64,000 nucleotides of DNA, from assembly GCF_000203795.2 (NCBI RefSeq), contig NW_006281099.1, positions 1,553,774 to 1,617,773 on the forward strand, read 5' to 3'. The notes under the pieces were generated by a model that saw nothing but the letters and a program-made list of their open reading frames with translations, was not told where the DNA came from and made no database searches. Below are positions 12,301 through 24,748 of the stretch, piece after piece (position 1 is the stretch's first letter; each line of letters starts with the position of its first letter). The DNA is from Batrachochytrium dendrobatidis JAM81. Lineage: Eukaryota > Chytridiomycota > Chytridiomycetes > Rhizophydiales. The translations under genes and the position numbers were made by a program.

Positions 12301-12626
12301 ATTCCAAGACAATCACTGCAAGATCAATACAAGTTATATTCTACGTGAATACAGCTGTAAATAAGCCGAGCATCAAGACCAAAAGAAACACATTTTTACT
12401 CGAATAAAGTTGAAAGCATACTCACATCAAATGGCATTAGCTGCTGATACTGCTGTTGCTGGAACTGGTATTGATGAAAGTGTGGAGACTGCTGCTGCAA
12501 ATATTGAGGGACTAGCTTATGCAAGTTACTCTCATCATTGCTGCCACTAGTGGGTGCAGTTTCAGTATTAATACCAATGACCACTTCGGTTGGATTTGAG
12601 GCTGATTGAAGTTGAGTGAATGGCAT
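9348..12626 (-). CDS. bHLH transcription factor with Gln/Ser-rich N-terminus
   Basis: Four exons (12626-12426, 11460-9929, 9823-9645, 9571-9348) join in frame to 711 residues. Exons 1 and 2 encode a long low-complexity Gln/Ser/Thr/Pro-rich region typical of transcription activators (Q runs near 12440-12500, 10290 and 10990). Exon 3 encodes the basic-helix 1 segment RKSTHKQAEQLRRDTLKSC and the loop/helix 2 start IRSLLPP..LPSRVVVIRA. The H, E and RR of the E-box-binding signature are present. Exon 4 adds AHDYITTL and a leucine-rich coiled coil (KLEIESLKARIKQLE), giving a bHLH-zipper-like end. Intron 1 is unusually long (965 bp) because it contains a MITE-like element. The family member cannot be assigned more closely. 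Confidence 0.83.
11885..12357. mobile_element. MITE-like element, copy b, inside intron 1 of the bHLH gene
   Basis: The right terminal repeat ATTCTACGTGAATACAGCTG (12338-12357) is followed by TA. A decayed left repeat (AGCGGTATTCGGGCAAAAT) lies at about 11885. Positions 11941-12357 are a close inverted copy of the element at 12819-13201. No coding capacity. It lies wholly between the donor at 12425 and the acceptor at 11461, so splicing would remove it. Confidence 0.78.
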
Positions 12627-12818
12627 GATGATGCTACAGACGAATATTTAAATGTGAATACAATAGTTCAAAACCAAAAGCAGCTCCAGCAAACAGTTTT
12701 GATATAAAATGGCAACTTTGAATTTACGGCTTGATCTAATAATCTATCAAGAAATAAGGGTTGCTGTACTCATTCCCGCCATCTAATCTTCAATATGCAC
12801 GACAAATATTATTTTCTA

Positions 12819-13347
12819 CAGCTGTATTCATGTAAAATGGATTGATTTTGCAGTGATTGTCTTGGAATAGACAATAGTTGTTGTTGACTATTTGAATATA
12901 CACAATATTGTTCATATAAAATCAAAATAGTTTTAAACTGATCATCTTTTGCATAGCCATGCATTCTAACAATCACAAGACTTATCCGTTGCAATCCACA
13001 TATTGGGTTTGACGGTTGTCATTCTACAAATTTATTTTTCTTGTATCTTAAAACCCTACAAATACGGTTGTGTTCTAGTTTAGAGCAAATTCGTACATTT
13101 CATAAATGCAACAATTGTTTTCATACCAATCGCTCAATGTTTGGGCGATTGGAGAGTTGAAGACTAAGCAAGTCTGGGATTGACTGAAACTGCAATGTAA
13201 ACATTCGACTAATTTATACAAAAATGAGTATAAAGACAAGTAAACTAAAGAGTTTAATAAAACAATGTCTGGTGAATTGGGTGGAAACTGGCTGTTTATC
13301 ATATATTTGACACTTGTTCAATGCTTCATTTTACGTGAATATGGCAG
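12819..13347. mobile_element. MITE-like element, copy c, just upstream of the bHLH gene
   Basis: Terminal repeats CAGCTGTATTCATGTAAAAT (12819-12838) and ATTTTACGTGAATATGGCAG (13328-13347). 529 bp, non-coding. It has TA immediately on its left. It begins 193 bp upstream of the bHLH start codon and ends about 380 bp before the first exon I can place for PTAR1, so it occupies most of the shared divergent promoter space. Confidence 0.8.
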
Positions 13348-13727
13348 TCTATTATGGATATAACGTGTTGATTCTGATATGCATATCCAAACTTGGGCAT
13401 CAAAAGATTGGTTTTTATAAAACATTCCTGGGTTTAATATTCACTAGTTTTCATTGTCGTCTTGCCATTCGCTTGGCAGTATATGTTCATATTGCATCCT
13501 AAAAATAATATGCAAGAGCAGGTTTGTTCTGGAAAGCAGTTGTTTCGTCAACTTTCATTAATTCTGGATGGCCATCACAGCAGCACACAAGTCCTCTTGC
13601 AAAAACCAAGGTTGGCGGTTACTCTTGACTGTACCATGCATTCAATCTACTATTCTCTCTGGATTCATGTATACTTGTTCAAGAATTCTAAATCAATTGT
13701 ATTTTAAACCCAACAATACATTACAAG
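13348..13727 (+). other. stretch before PTAR1, likely promoter and unresolved first exon
   Basis: About 380 bp holding several short open frames (for example from ATGs at 13511 and 13568). None could be joined to the first certain PTAR1 exon by a strong splice pair in the right phase. The missing start of PTAR1 should be here. Confidence 0.4.
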
Positions 13728-15245
13728 ATGCGTTGAATTTGTCAGAGATATACAAAGTGCTATATTAGGATCCATCAATGCTCATAAACCATCAGCAGCC
13801 TCGGTTGAAACCAGTGCTTCTCCAGAAAGTTTCTTGGTTGTTGATGGAAACCTTGCCATCTCAGTATCTGCATTGAGTCCCATTTATAAATACGCTTGGA
13901 AATCATTCACAGACTTGACATTGATGGCTAGATCTCAGATTGAACAGGATGGGAACGATCTTGGCATAAACTCGGCTCAATCCGATTTAAATGCATGGAC
14001 AGTCACGATTGCAAACACATCCCAAGCACTGGTGCTTGTTAACCCAGAATGCTATACAGCTTGGAACGCAAGGTTTGTATATTGGCAATTATGCTTTGGC
14101 AGTATTCTATAGCCGAGAATAATCTTTTAAAGCACATCAGTAAAATTGTATTCCTATTCACACCTGATTAACTGTGAATCAACCATATGTTTAGAAAAAA
14201 TCTCATTTCACTTGGACAAATTGATGCAATGGATGAATTTCATTTTACATCTCTTTTGCTATCAAAACATCCAAAATCTTCGACTATATGGGTGCATAGG
14301 TATTTTCATTACATGGTGATTGTAAATTTCTAGTTGGCATTATCATAGAAATATACTATGCGGCTGATTTAAGCTTATTTTTATAGATATTGGATTAGAT
14401 CGCAATTGAAAGAATCTTGTATTGCTGATCTACGCATGTTGGATATCTCTATTTGTGAAAAATCTGCCGACTCTTATAAAAGAAATTATCCAGCGTGGAC
14501 ATACCGAATGAAGACTTTTAACTTGTCTAGCAAAGACAACGCAAGTATCTTACCATTATAGTTTTATTTGAATCAAAGACATGCATACTAAATCATACAG
14601 ACTACTCATTTAAACCATGTTTATACTTAGATCCTGCAAGAACTTGATCTATCTAGATCCTGGTGTAAAGCACATGTGTCTGACCACTCTGGATGGAACT
14701 ATAGACAATGGCTTATTCTCGGCTTGACTGGACTTGATACAAATCGTGACTGTATATCCAAGGTGCTTGCACGAGAAATGGATCTGCTTCACCAGTTGAT
14801 TTTTTTGTGTAGTGGCCACGAGTCGCTGTGGTATCATTTGCGTTTTGCATCAAAACTGGCTAATTTGACTGTGCTTGACTGGGCAGATTCATCACCACGC
14901 AATATAACAATTGAAAAGGATTCAAAAGTAGACGGGGAAGCCATATCGGTTGTATATGGTACAGATCTAGCCCCAAGCTATTTACATGAATATCAGTTTG
15001 CTCAAATGGTTGCTGATAGCAGTCTTACAGATCGCGAATATGCCTTAATCTACTCTTTTATACTCACTCGTGATGTAAGTCGAGTCTATGCTTGATACAT
15101 GCAACTCTATCTGTTTTAAATGCTCGACTAAATTCCATACTACCCAATTCGTTTTTACTAGACCAGTGACACGAAAAAGTACGAGTTTGTAAAATCCATT
15201 TTACAAACAGAATATCCCGATCGTCTTATGTTTTCATCAATGTGA
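13728..15245 (+). CDS. PTAR1: PTAR1-like protein prenyltransferase alpha-repeat protein, start missing
   Basis: PTAR1 is the alpha-type subunit of geranylgeranyltransferase III, which prenylates SNARE-type substrates. The sequence has repeated PPTA motifs: PECYTAWNARK, HPKSSTIWVHRYW, NYPAWTYRMK and SDHSGWNYRQWL. Exons: to 14072, 14195-14299, 14387-14540, 14631-15074, 15162-15245. The N-terminal part (CVEFVRDIQSAIL and SFLVVDGNLAISVSALSPIYKYAW) matches the layout of PTAR1 rather than farnesyltransferase alpha. The intron at 14541-14630 must use a GC donor (GCAAGT), because the nearby GT donor gives an immediate stop. The initiator codon lies upstream in an exon I could not fix. It ends about 300 bp from the end of the condensin gene, which points the opposite way. 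Confidence 0.8.
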
Positions 15246-15541
15246 TTCGAAATTTGCCACTTATTTAAAACAATTACATACGAGCAACATTACAATTAGT
15301 CCTTGTGTGATAATATATCTGTTAAAGTCAAAGCAAACTGGATTTAATTGTTTCATATCAGTTTAAAAGTCAAGCAATACAATGCAATCAGTTACTCCAC
15401 CAATGGCTGGATAGATTGGCTACTTGAAACCACAAATGCTTATTTGCAAACAGAGTCTGTTGTATTTGATATATGCAATTTGGTGGTAGCAAGTTTTTGT
15501 AAAATAGGAAAATATCTCTCCCCTCAGTTTCAGTCTTATCA

Positions 15542-18500
15542 TTAGTTGTCTCCCATGGCATTGATCTGACGGCGAGTGACGGGAGAACCACCAATGTGTT
15601 TGGGCAGTTTGGATACAACACTACGTGTTCGTTTTGGAAAAGCGTCAAACACAACTGTTTCAGTCTCAGAATCGCTGTTTTCAATTTTGTCGTTTTCCTC
15701 AAGTTCCTTTTGGACTTCAGGTTCAGCAGATTTGTCCTCCTTTCATTGCAACAAATGAAAAATAGTCAGTGAATTAGTATGCAAAACATCTATCAGCCAC
15801 ATTTCAACATCCGCTAATAGGTTGTTAAAGTCTTATAAAGCCCACCTCATCAGATGAATGCTCCAGCTCATCACGCCGATTAAACTGCTTGTTGATCACC
15901 ATTGCCTTTGGTAAATGAGATGTAATCTTTTTATCTTGTTCGGCTTTAATAACTGCTTCGTGATTCTCAACACACTTGACATGCAGTTCTTGAAGGGTTT
16001 TTTCATATTCATCAACCATCTGCTTTAGTTCGGGTTTTCCTGGAATTTTTTTAACCTGTGCCATGAATCAGGTTGGATAGAATGGATATGGATCAATAAA
16101 GACTCGCCAATAAAAATTATCCTCACTATAACACAGCTCACCTTTTTGATAATATCTGTAAAGTATTTGTATACTTTTTCTGGGTGAAGTTTATCTTGAT
16201 ACATTGGTAGCGCATCCACAAGTTTCTTTAAACTTTTTTCTGTAGAGAACGAAATGAGCGACAAACAAAACGCAATGTCTTGCCATTGTCGTTCAGTGTT
16301 GGCATTGCAAAACCGTGCACAAAGTTTATCGATAATACTCTCAGATTGCCTATCCTGTTTATCATGGGTTGCATTTTACAAAAGCATTGGATGAGTATTT
16401 GTTTTACAATCAATTGGAAGCCAGCAGTTGTATGTTTGTACCTGTTTGATAAACTCGAACAGAAATTTCATAATTCTACGATACTTGTCTTCTTCAACAC
16501 ATTCAAGATTAGAAATCATATCCGGCAAATTGTTATAAATAGCGTTGTCTTTTGTCGACAACTCTGTAAAAAACAGTTTGGCCAAGTCGCTAATGCGTTT
16601 ATCTTTGTCTTCAAGACACTTGGCCATTTCAAATATCTGCCCCTTGACTTTAATCATTCCATTAAGAATCAAAAATGTAAGAACCATGAGTGTGTTTTTG
16701 CGCACAGAGAGATCTGAGTCTGTAAGGCGTTGATAAAGATGAGCAATGCTTTGATCAATAAGGAAATTGAAGGAAATAGTCATGTCTCCTAAACTGATGA
16801 GAGTGTTGCTGCGAATGGTGGGGTTGTCGCTACGTTCGAGAATTGTAAATAAAAGTGGAAGATGTGACTCGCAAAATTGAGAACTCACACACATGAATTT
16901 GCACAATGCAAGAGTAGACATGATTTGCAGTGTTGGATTCTACTCGAAATCAATTCCATTTCAACAAATTAGTTATATTCAAAAACATTAAAAAATCCAT
17001 AATTCAAACTGCCAATAAACTAACCTGAAAGGTGCGATTATTTAAACATATATGAGTTAAAAGGGGTCCAAATACACCCAAAAGCGACTTGGGTCCAAAT
17101 AACAATTCATGCTCACGAACATAGATGACTCGATCAGTGAATTCATCTTCCACAGTGCCAGTTGTTTGCTCCAAATCGCTTGTAGCGCCATGCTTGCTTG
17201 GTGTTTGATTGTTTTTAACGGAATGACACCGACGTTTCCATTCATTTTCAATGATTTCTAAATGCACAATTTGCTTGATTGCTACATGACCAACCAGAAA
17301 GCACAGCTGAGCAAGATGTATTGAATTGGTTGTTGCAGTAGTTGGTGGGTTGGATTGTGTTTCGCCTATAACAAGTTTGGATGATATAGCATTCGAAAGT
17401 TCGGACATAATATCAGTAGAAATAGAAGGCACGCTTGTGGCTGTATTCATTGAACCAAAAACACGACAGGCAAGCTGTTTGACCAGAGATCCAACAATCA
17501 TATCAGGCTGCTCGGCAAGCGCGTAGATGGTGTTAATAGCTTGTTCGCAGAATCCAAACCAATCCAGGGACATTGTAGGTGTTAAAATAATAGTCGAAAG
17601 ACGTTGAAACATGGCATGATCTACATTTAAACGGTCAAATCGCGTTGCTATTGAACCTAGAATGCATCATGTACATAACAGGCATGTTACTTGTAAGCGA
17701 AACCTTACCAGTGGAACCACACACTCAACACCAATAAATAATACTCGACTCACCTTTTTGGCGCTTATTTGCCGCTGCATGTTGGAGAGTAAGACAGGTA
17801 TGTCGGGAAAGAACCAAGCTGATCTTATCGCCCTCTCCCAACCCATTTCGTACTAATCGATCAATGTTTTGCAATAGAATATCCTTGCGTGATTTGCCAA
17901 TCATACCTAAAATCATGACTGCACCTTGACGTTTTGCAATGGGCACGTTTGCGTGCTTTGAACCTATACATTGGCAAATCAAATTCCACAAATACAGCAA
18001 TCAAAAATAATTGTGTAGTAAATTAGCAACAAACCAAAATGCTGTTTAAACACAGATACAATAAATACTTGCAAAAAATCGACCAAAGTAAATTTACAGC
18101 CTTCATATTGAATCGGTCCGTTTGCACCATGGTAGAAATCAACTGCTCAAGCGAAGTTAGCTCTGCCAAATTCATTCTTTGTGTCAAGGCCACTAGATTA
18201 TCTGCAATAACATCTTCAACTGCTCGTGGACCTTCAGGTGGATCCAAAAATAGTGACTCGTAGCATCGAATAACATGCTCTCTAATTCCGCTTGATTCGT
18301 TATCCGTTGTGTCTTTATCCCAAATCTTGTGCACCATACGCCGCACACCTTCCCAAGAAGATTCCATCTCAAATCGAAATGCAACTACAAAAAACCGCAT
18401 AGTTTCGATAACCTCAGTTTTAATACTGGATGAAAGAAGATCGCAAAGGAGTGAAACAGCGCCATTGATTTGATTAATGAATTGGATACCATCGTCATAG

Positions 18501-21061
18501 TATTTGAGAAGGACACGAAGACGTTGAAGTTCAATGTCATTGAGTTGGATAGGATCAATAGCATTTACTGCATTTGAATTGCTACTGTCTTGTGCAGTCG
18601 TATCGGCATCGGCTTCATTGACAATGGTCATTGCATCTGTATCAGATTCCGAGGCACTGGCATCCATGGACACGTCATCATTTGCATTGCCCTTTGTGGC
18701 TTCCTCTATAGTAGTGTTTGTTCCATGAATAAGCATTTCCAAAACTTCAGTAGGATACTTGGACTAGCAAGTTTATCAAGTATAAAAAGCCCATGAATTA
18801 AAAACTAATGCTCTGGTTTCAATCTACTAACTAGTCGGAAAATCACATTACTTACTTCCATAACTCTTAACAAATCGGCCTTGTGAGTTTCAAAATACTT
18901 TAAAGATAATCGTCCCTGATCCTCCTCAATAGCAATAAAAGGAGATGTTTCAATAAAATGCGCCAAAAGTTTGATGGCATTTTTGCGAACAATGCTAGCC
19001 TTGTCCTGCAAACGATTAATAGTCAAGGCAACAAGTTGATGGCGAGTGTCCAGAGGAATATCAGTCACAGCAGGAGCATCTTGTCGACGTCTGTTTATAA
19101 TCATTTAAATTGAATGAAATTCAACAATTGGTTGCAAAGATGAAATGAAACCATAATAATTAGCACAAGTTTTAGCAATACTCGACCCAAAAAATCTCAA
19201 TCAAATCAACCTACTCGCTAAGTTTCATAATCACTTGAAGCACCTTTGCGCGAACATAGTAATTAACATCACGAAGTCGTTCTTCTAAAATATCGTAGTA
19301 ACTATGCAAGGATTTGGCAGCAGACTCGGATGTATCATTGACAAGATGAAGATGAATCAAGTTTCCAACAACTTCAATCATGGCACAACGAATCGCATAA
19401 ATCTACCGTTGTCATTCATACAATGAGTATCAATTGAAATTAAAAATTAAACTAAAAACTATATTTACCTCCGAGTCAAATTGGCATTGCATAAATGCCA
19501 TTGATTTAAGAAATTCCTTTGGTCGCATCTCAGAAAATTTTACTAGCAGTTTAGATATGGTTTTGGCAGCTTTTAAATCCTTTTCAGTAAAATGACGATC
19601 TGCAATATCCCTGATGAATCAACCAGTAAGACGAATTAAAAACTACAGAATGAATAAATGAAGACCTATGCAGCAAAATCAACCATCAATCGATACTTTA
19701 AAATGATTTCAACAAAAGCGGCGTTATTATGATTGGCAATCATGGAATTCAACAGATTGGCAACAAAATCTGCCAAATTGTCTTCTCTCAAAAAATCTTC
19801 GATTCGAGATCTGACTCCACCTGTAAACAATGCAGACTTTAGTTTTTTGAACAGTGCATTAAACTATTGAAAAATATACAATCAAAAGGCACACACCAAA
19901 CTGTGCAGGGGTTTCGTATCTTGTAGCAATAATGCATAGCGTATCAATCAACGCAATGCAAACTGGCTCTCTTTTCAAAACTTCTGGACTTTCCAAAATA
20001 AGACTGATTGATTTGCAAATCATGCTATAGGTATTGTTGTTTAGTAGAGTTCCGTCAATATTATGTATGCGTTTACCAATTTTTTGTAAATGTCTTGTTT
20101 GAATGCAGTGTTTTACCTGGTCAAAACATCGCGCTCAGATGTGGCTAATATCAGTCGATCTAGTTCAAGCTCTACCAAATGCTCCAAATGAGTGATAATA
20201 CGCTCACGTTGGCCAATCCAATCCCATTGCTGATTGTCTTGAGCAAGAGAAGACAATTTTGACTATAATAATTGTGATGGGTGAGTGCATGGTCAACTTA
20301 GTCTATACTGCCACTTCCACAACAGTAGATTTGGTGTATTTATAGATTCAATTTGTACCATTTTACCTTTGATTTTAAAGATTTAACTGTAGTGGATGTC
20401 TGAGTAGTTTCTTCTTTGGATATAGCAGTAGCAGTCTGAATCCAAGATACCAGCAGAAAGGCAAACTTTTCGGCTAGTATACGATCAGCCTCAAAGTTAT
20501 GACTTGCGTTTTCTGCCAAATCCAGTGTAATTGATGCAATGGCTTGACCGAATGCTGTTGAATCATTTAAATGAATAGTTTATAAGGGTGAATACTCCAA
20601 ATTTGTCCGAATTGCCAATCCACGCAAACCTGCAGTCCTTTGTACACATACCAGAAATAAGAATATCTGAAAACTTGTCGGCAGAAGCAGGAGTCAAGCA
20701 GCGCATGTGTCTATATTAGACATGGTTAACAAAAGGTCGAATAGCAGAACACCGGGATATATACTGTAAAGCAATAGTAGTTACTTGATGTAGCTTTTGC
20801 AGGTATCAAACGGACGAGGCTGCAGCAATGAACTTGGATCATCTTGAAGCAACACAACTAATTCTATATTGAAATAGATAAATATCAAATGATCAATGAC
20901 AATGACAGTTTCTAGTGGCGATGATGGCTACCGTCTAATATGTGCTCGGTTTCATCCAAAGAAAGAGCAGGAACAGGAACCTCGTAGTCAAAGGAATTCG
21001 TAGAAACTGTAGATACTTCTTGCCATAAAAGCAACTCCTCATGCAGCACAAAGAAGTTCAT
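15542..21061 (-). CDS. CND1: condensin subunit 1 (CAP-D2/Cnd1/Ycs4)
   Basis: This HEAT-repeat subunit of condensin is needed for mitotic chromosome condensation. It is a long gene of many short exons. The start at 21061 reads MNFFVLHEELLLWQEVS, and the last exon ends PVTRRQINAMGDN at 15542. The diagnostic Cnd1 domain is clear around 16920-16400: NTLISLGDMTISF, TLMVLTFLILNGMIKVKGQ, EMAKCLEDKDKRISDLAKLFF, and NAIYNNLPDMISNLE. HEAT-like helices also appear at 17000-19100. An acidic linker with DDVSMDASASESDTDAM lies near 18650. The C-terminal exon has an acidic stretch followed by a basic tail (FPKRTRSVVSKLPKH). I checked the domain exons but did not phase every one of the roughly 15 introns. 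Confidence 0.88.
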
Positions 21062-21103
21062 TTCTTGATAGTAGATTTAACTAGTAACAGCCAGTGATTT
21101 ACT

Positions 21104-21535
21104 GTCGTATTCACGTAAAATGTAAAGTGCTAAAATACAGGATCAATCTCATGGCATGATAATTTCCACTGAATTTACTGAACACTGTCCTTTGAACTTA
21201 CTAAAGTTGACTGATTTCCTAGTGATTGGCATGAGGACAACTGTTGCTTGAAATGTGCAATCGTTATTGTGAACTAGAACGCGAACGTATTTGGTAGTTT
21301 AAACTACAATCATGAGTTTGTGGAATGACAACCGTCAAACCCAATATCTGGTTTGCAATGAATGAATCTGGTGGTTGTAAAATGTATGGTTATATTGAAT
21401 AAAAACAATCTCAGTTTAAAATTATAGTCTGATTGTATGCATCATATGATGAATACTGTATCTGAAAAAAGAATTGAGAATGCTCAAGAAGCAGTTGCTG
21501 AAATACAGATGTTTTATTTTACGTGAATACGTCTG
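21104..21535. mobile_element. MITE-like element, copy d, upstream of condensin
   Basis: Terminal repeats around 21104-21121 (GTCGTATTCACGTAAAAT) and 21516-21535 (ATTTTACGTGAATACGTCTG), with TA just outside on the right. 432 bp, non-coding. Interior blocks such as TGACAACCGTCAAACCCAATAT and ATTGTATGCATCATATGATG are shared with copies b and c. It starts 43 bp upstream of the condensin ATG, so it probably forms part of that promoter or 5' untranslated region. Confidence 0.8.
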
Positions 21536-21588
21536 TAGATATATTAGTATTGAAAGCTATGGTCAAGGATAGAATGAATAAGCATTTA

Positions 21589-22662
21589 TTATTTTGTATT
21601 GTACATATCAAAGCATGCACTTTTTTGCAACAGTAATTGTAATATTTTCTCCATTCTCTCCATTCTTGCATCCAGTCGTTGTGACATTTCATCCATTTTT
21701 CGCTCCAACAAGATTAGCGAGTTTTCAGTATTTGTTCTCTTGTTCATATCTCCACTATCGGGAGAGTGCTGGACTGACTGTGTACCTTGAACAGAATCCT
21801 GATCAGGATTCACAACTGATTGTATTTTTGGTTGATGCTCTATCATGGACGTGTATATGGATCGTGCGGTATAGTTACTGGATAGCGAGCCTCCGACAAC
21901 AATGCTAGCAATACAAAACTCGGTCGTGGGATTTAATCCCAAAAACTAAACTATTAGCATTGAAACAAATGTATCCAACCAAGGACTCAGATGGGAATAC
22001 AAGAAAAACCCCAACTTACTTTGATGGTGCACGTCGATATCTCTTTATCTAAATTCTCAATGGATAGCAAGTACCAGTGATCATTCCGACTGTTTGACTC
22101 TTCGTCATCACTGTCACTCCTATTATTATAACGATCAATGTTTTGTCAATATATATTTCTCCAATCAGCAACTGCTTCAAATAGGTAAAAGCAAGACAGC
22201 CAGATGTATGATTTACACTTACAGTAATTCTGCTTTAGCAGTGCATTGGTACAGGCCATCTAGATACAACTCTTGAATACGAGATGCTGACTGCATAATT
22301 TGAACCCATTCAAGACAAACGGGTTTTTTGAATGTAATGTGTATCTGCAGTGAGGAAGCTGACTGTAATTGTGGGTTTAGAGCAATGACTACTGGTGACG
22401 GACTTGTTATTTGAATATTCTCTAACATGGCAGTATGGTCACCAGAATCCGACTCTTGAGTGAACTCTTCTGTTAAAATGGACATGAGATTGGGCTGTAT
22501 TGTCCATTTGGGATCATCGCTCATAGATATGTCGGCAACATATGTATGTCGAGTAGATGGACGAATCAGATCTGCCATGTGTGAATAGTGGATTGTTGGA
22601 TTGGATGAAACCTCGTTTTTGTAAAAACTTGAATCAATAGTTTGATGCATATCGCTATCCAT
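21589..22662 (-). CDS. uncharacterised protein with C-terminal coiled coil
   Basis: Three exons can be seen: about 22662-22219, about 22117-22020 (DEESNSRNDHWYLLSIENLD), and about 21951-21589. The first part contains the segment VCLEWVQIMQSASRIQELYL, like a beta-sandwich that binds a ligand or partner. The end is a heptad-rich coil (SLILLERKMDEMSQRLDARM and MEKILQLLLQ) of about 30 residues. The layout faintly recalls the PAAT (C10orf88) family, but I would not name it so without a search. The start is uncertain: ATG 22662 is the first clear one, though an acceptor-like CGCAG lies upstream near 22680. It shares its upstream region with the PPOX gene end. Confidence 0.55.
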
Positions 22663-22732
22663 TCCAATGCAGTCTATTGGAACTGCGATGAATAATATGG
22701 TTACCCTCACAGGCTACATACACCAACAGTGT

Positions 22733-24674
22733 TTATTCAGTATTCAATTCAAGCAATCGACTCACTGCCATGCGAGATCCATGCACGCAGTCATTCACTC
22801 CAACACCATAGTAGGATGACCCACAGAGTGAGATTCGACCAGAATAGTCAGATTCCATGTATTTTATCAATCGAGCAACACGGTCTGCATGACCCACTTG
22901 GTACTGTGGAATACACTCTTTCAACACAACTGCTTTGACAGCATCTAGTTTCTCTACAGGAATATTTAAATGAGCTTGCACTGTTTCCACAGCAATCTTT
23001 TCCAGCTTGCGACTCAGTTGATTCCCAGATACTAGATCGGCATTTTCTTTATCATTTGGAGCAAATCCAAACTTTTTGGCAAACATGTGTCCGCCCATCA
23101 TTACAGTAAGACGAGTAAAGTCTTGCGGAGAGTCTTGATCAGGCAACGCGCTTGAATCAAAGATACAACCAATAATATCCGTATTTGCTGTTTCACTTCT
23201 TGGTACAAGATATCCAAATCCTTGTACCGGAAGAGCATCTGCTCCTTTGTATACGAGATTTACTACACCTACTGTGACAGACGGGTTGTATGTCATTATA
23301 TCGGTCATATCTGATGGCAAAAGCAGTTGAGCAAGAACTTGTGATGATACCGCGCTAACAACATGATCTGCATCCAATGTCAGCCCATTATTCAGTTGAA
23401 CCTATGCATTGACATGCATTAAATATGGTTAGCAATCATAAATAAACCAAGCCATCCAAAATAAAGTATCGTTTTTTTACTTGAATGCAATCGGGTTTAT
23501 GATTCAAATGAGTGCACTTTGCTTGCAAAAACGTAACACCCAACTCTTTCAGTCGATGTACCAGCCGATCAGTTAACGTCTGCATTCCGCCACGAAACGA
23601 ATAAATACTTGCAGTAGCCTGTACACTTTCAATAAATTTTCTAGCATCGCTTTGTTGAAGCATAGTTTTAAACGCTTCCGCGTTGAGGTCTGTGCTGGTT
23701 GTTTTTGGCTTCAATCCAACAAGACTTGCAAGAATACCTGCTGTGATGGATCCAAAAGATTGCTCCATTTCCCAAAGAAAGTTGATGGTAGATCTAGCAC
23801 TCAATTTAGATATATCGCCTGCATAAATACCATGAACAATTGCAGACACGAGGTGATCTGCAGCATCCTTACCAAGACGACGCACCACAAAGGACTCGAT
23901 CGTTTCATCGTTGACGGAATCTAGAGTATTTTGGATAGATCTTTTGGGCTGAAAAGGTTCTTTAATCAAGGATTTCAGCATGCCTTTAAGAATGGGTTGC
24001 TTTGAAGTCAGCATGCCAAATAAGGTAGCTGGGAGCTGATTGAGAGCGTTTTTATAGTAAATGAATCTGTTTTTAGCGGCAGGGGATGTTTTGGATACAG
24101 TCATGATGGTGTCTGAAAGCCCAAGGCTATAAATCTAATCACAAATAATATTGAGCAATCCATTCTCAGTCAAAATCCAAGCTAAACAACCAGTAAAGCT
24201 TAATACTTTTTGCATACAATCAATTCAAAAGATTACCATTTCTAGAGTAGAAGCACCCACAATGCCGCTAGGACGCAGAGTGCGAGGACCAATCTCTACC
24301 AGATGCTTGATGACGGGATATGGTTTCTTTATAGGCTTATGATGAACACGAGTCAATTCGGTAGTCAGTCCATATCCAGAAGTCAGGCGATTAGAGTGCA
24401 CCCATCCACCTAGATGGGAATGCTGTTCAATCACGGTGATAGCAAGATGAGGACGGTACTGTTTCAAGAACCATGCTGCAGAAAGACCAGCAATACCACC
24501 ACCACATATAACGACTTTGTTTAATTTGGAGCTGTTTGTAGAATAATACCGACATAAACGAGAGTGTGTCTGAGCATATTTCATGCCGATCAAGTGAGTT
24601 TGGCAGAAATGGTTGATCGCGAAGCTGGCCGAGTGTCGACTTGATTCTAAAACTAGTGGACAGACTCTATACAT
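22733..24674 (-). CDS. HEM14: protoporphyrinogen oxidase (mitochondrial)
   Basis: This FAD enzyme oxidises protoporphyrinogen IX to protoporphyrin IX in haem synthesis, on the inner mitochondrial membrane. Three exons (24674-24237, 24134-23481, 23401-22733) join in phase to 586 residues. The FAD-binding GxGxxG sequence is VVICGGGIAGLSAAWFL, and the family signature VEIGPRTLRPSG follows. A C-terminal substrate-domain segment contains TVMMGGHMF. The N-terminus before the FAD motif is basic and hydroxylated (RLCRYYSTNSSKLN), as expected of a mitochondrial presequence. An internal ATG at 24584 is an alternative start. The last exon ends RMAVSRLLELNTE; the family usually ends in this helix. Confidence 0.93.
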
Positions 24675-24748
24675 ATACCGAACAGACCCTATCAAGCAAT
24701 GGCTAATCTTTCGGATTGGCAATTATTCAATAATCAAATTTGATAGAA

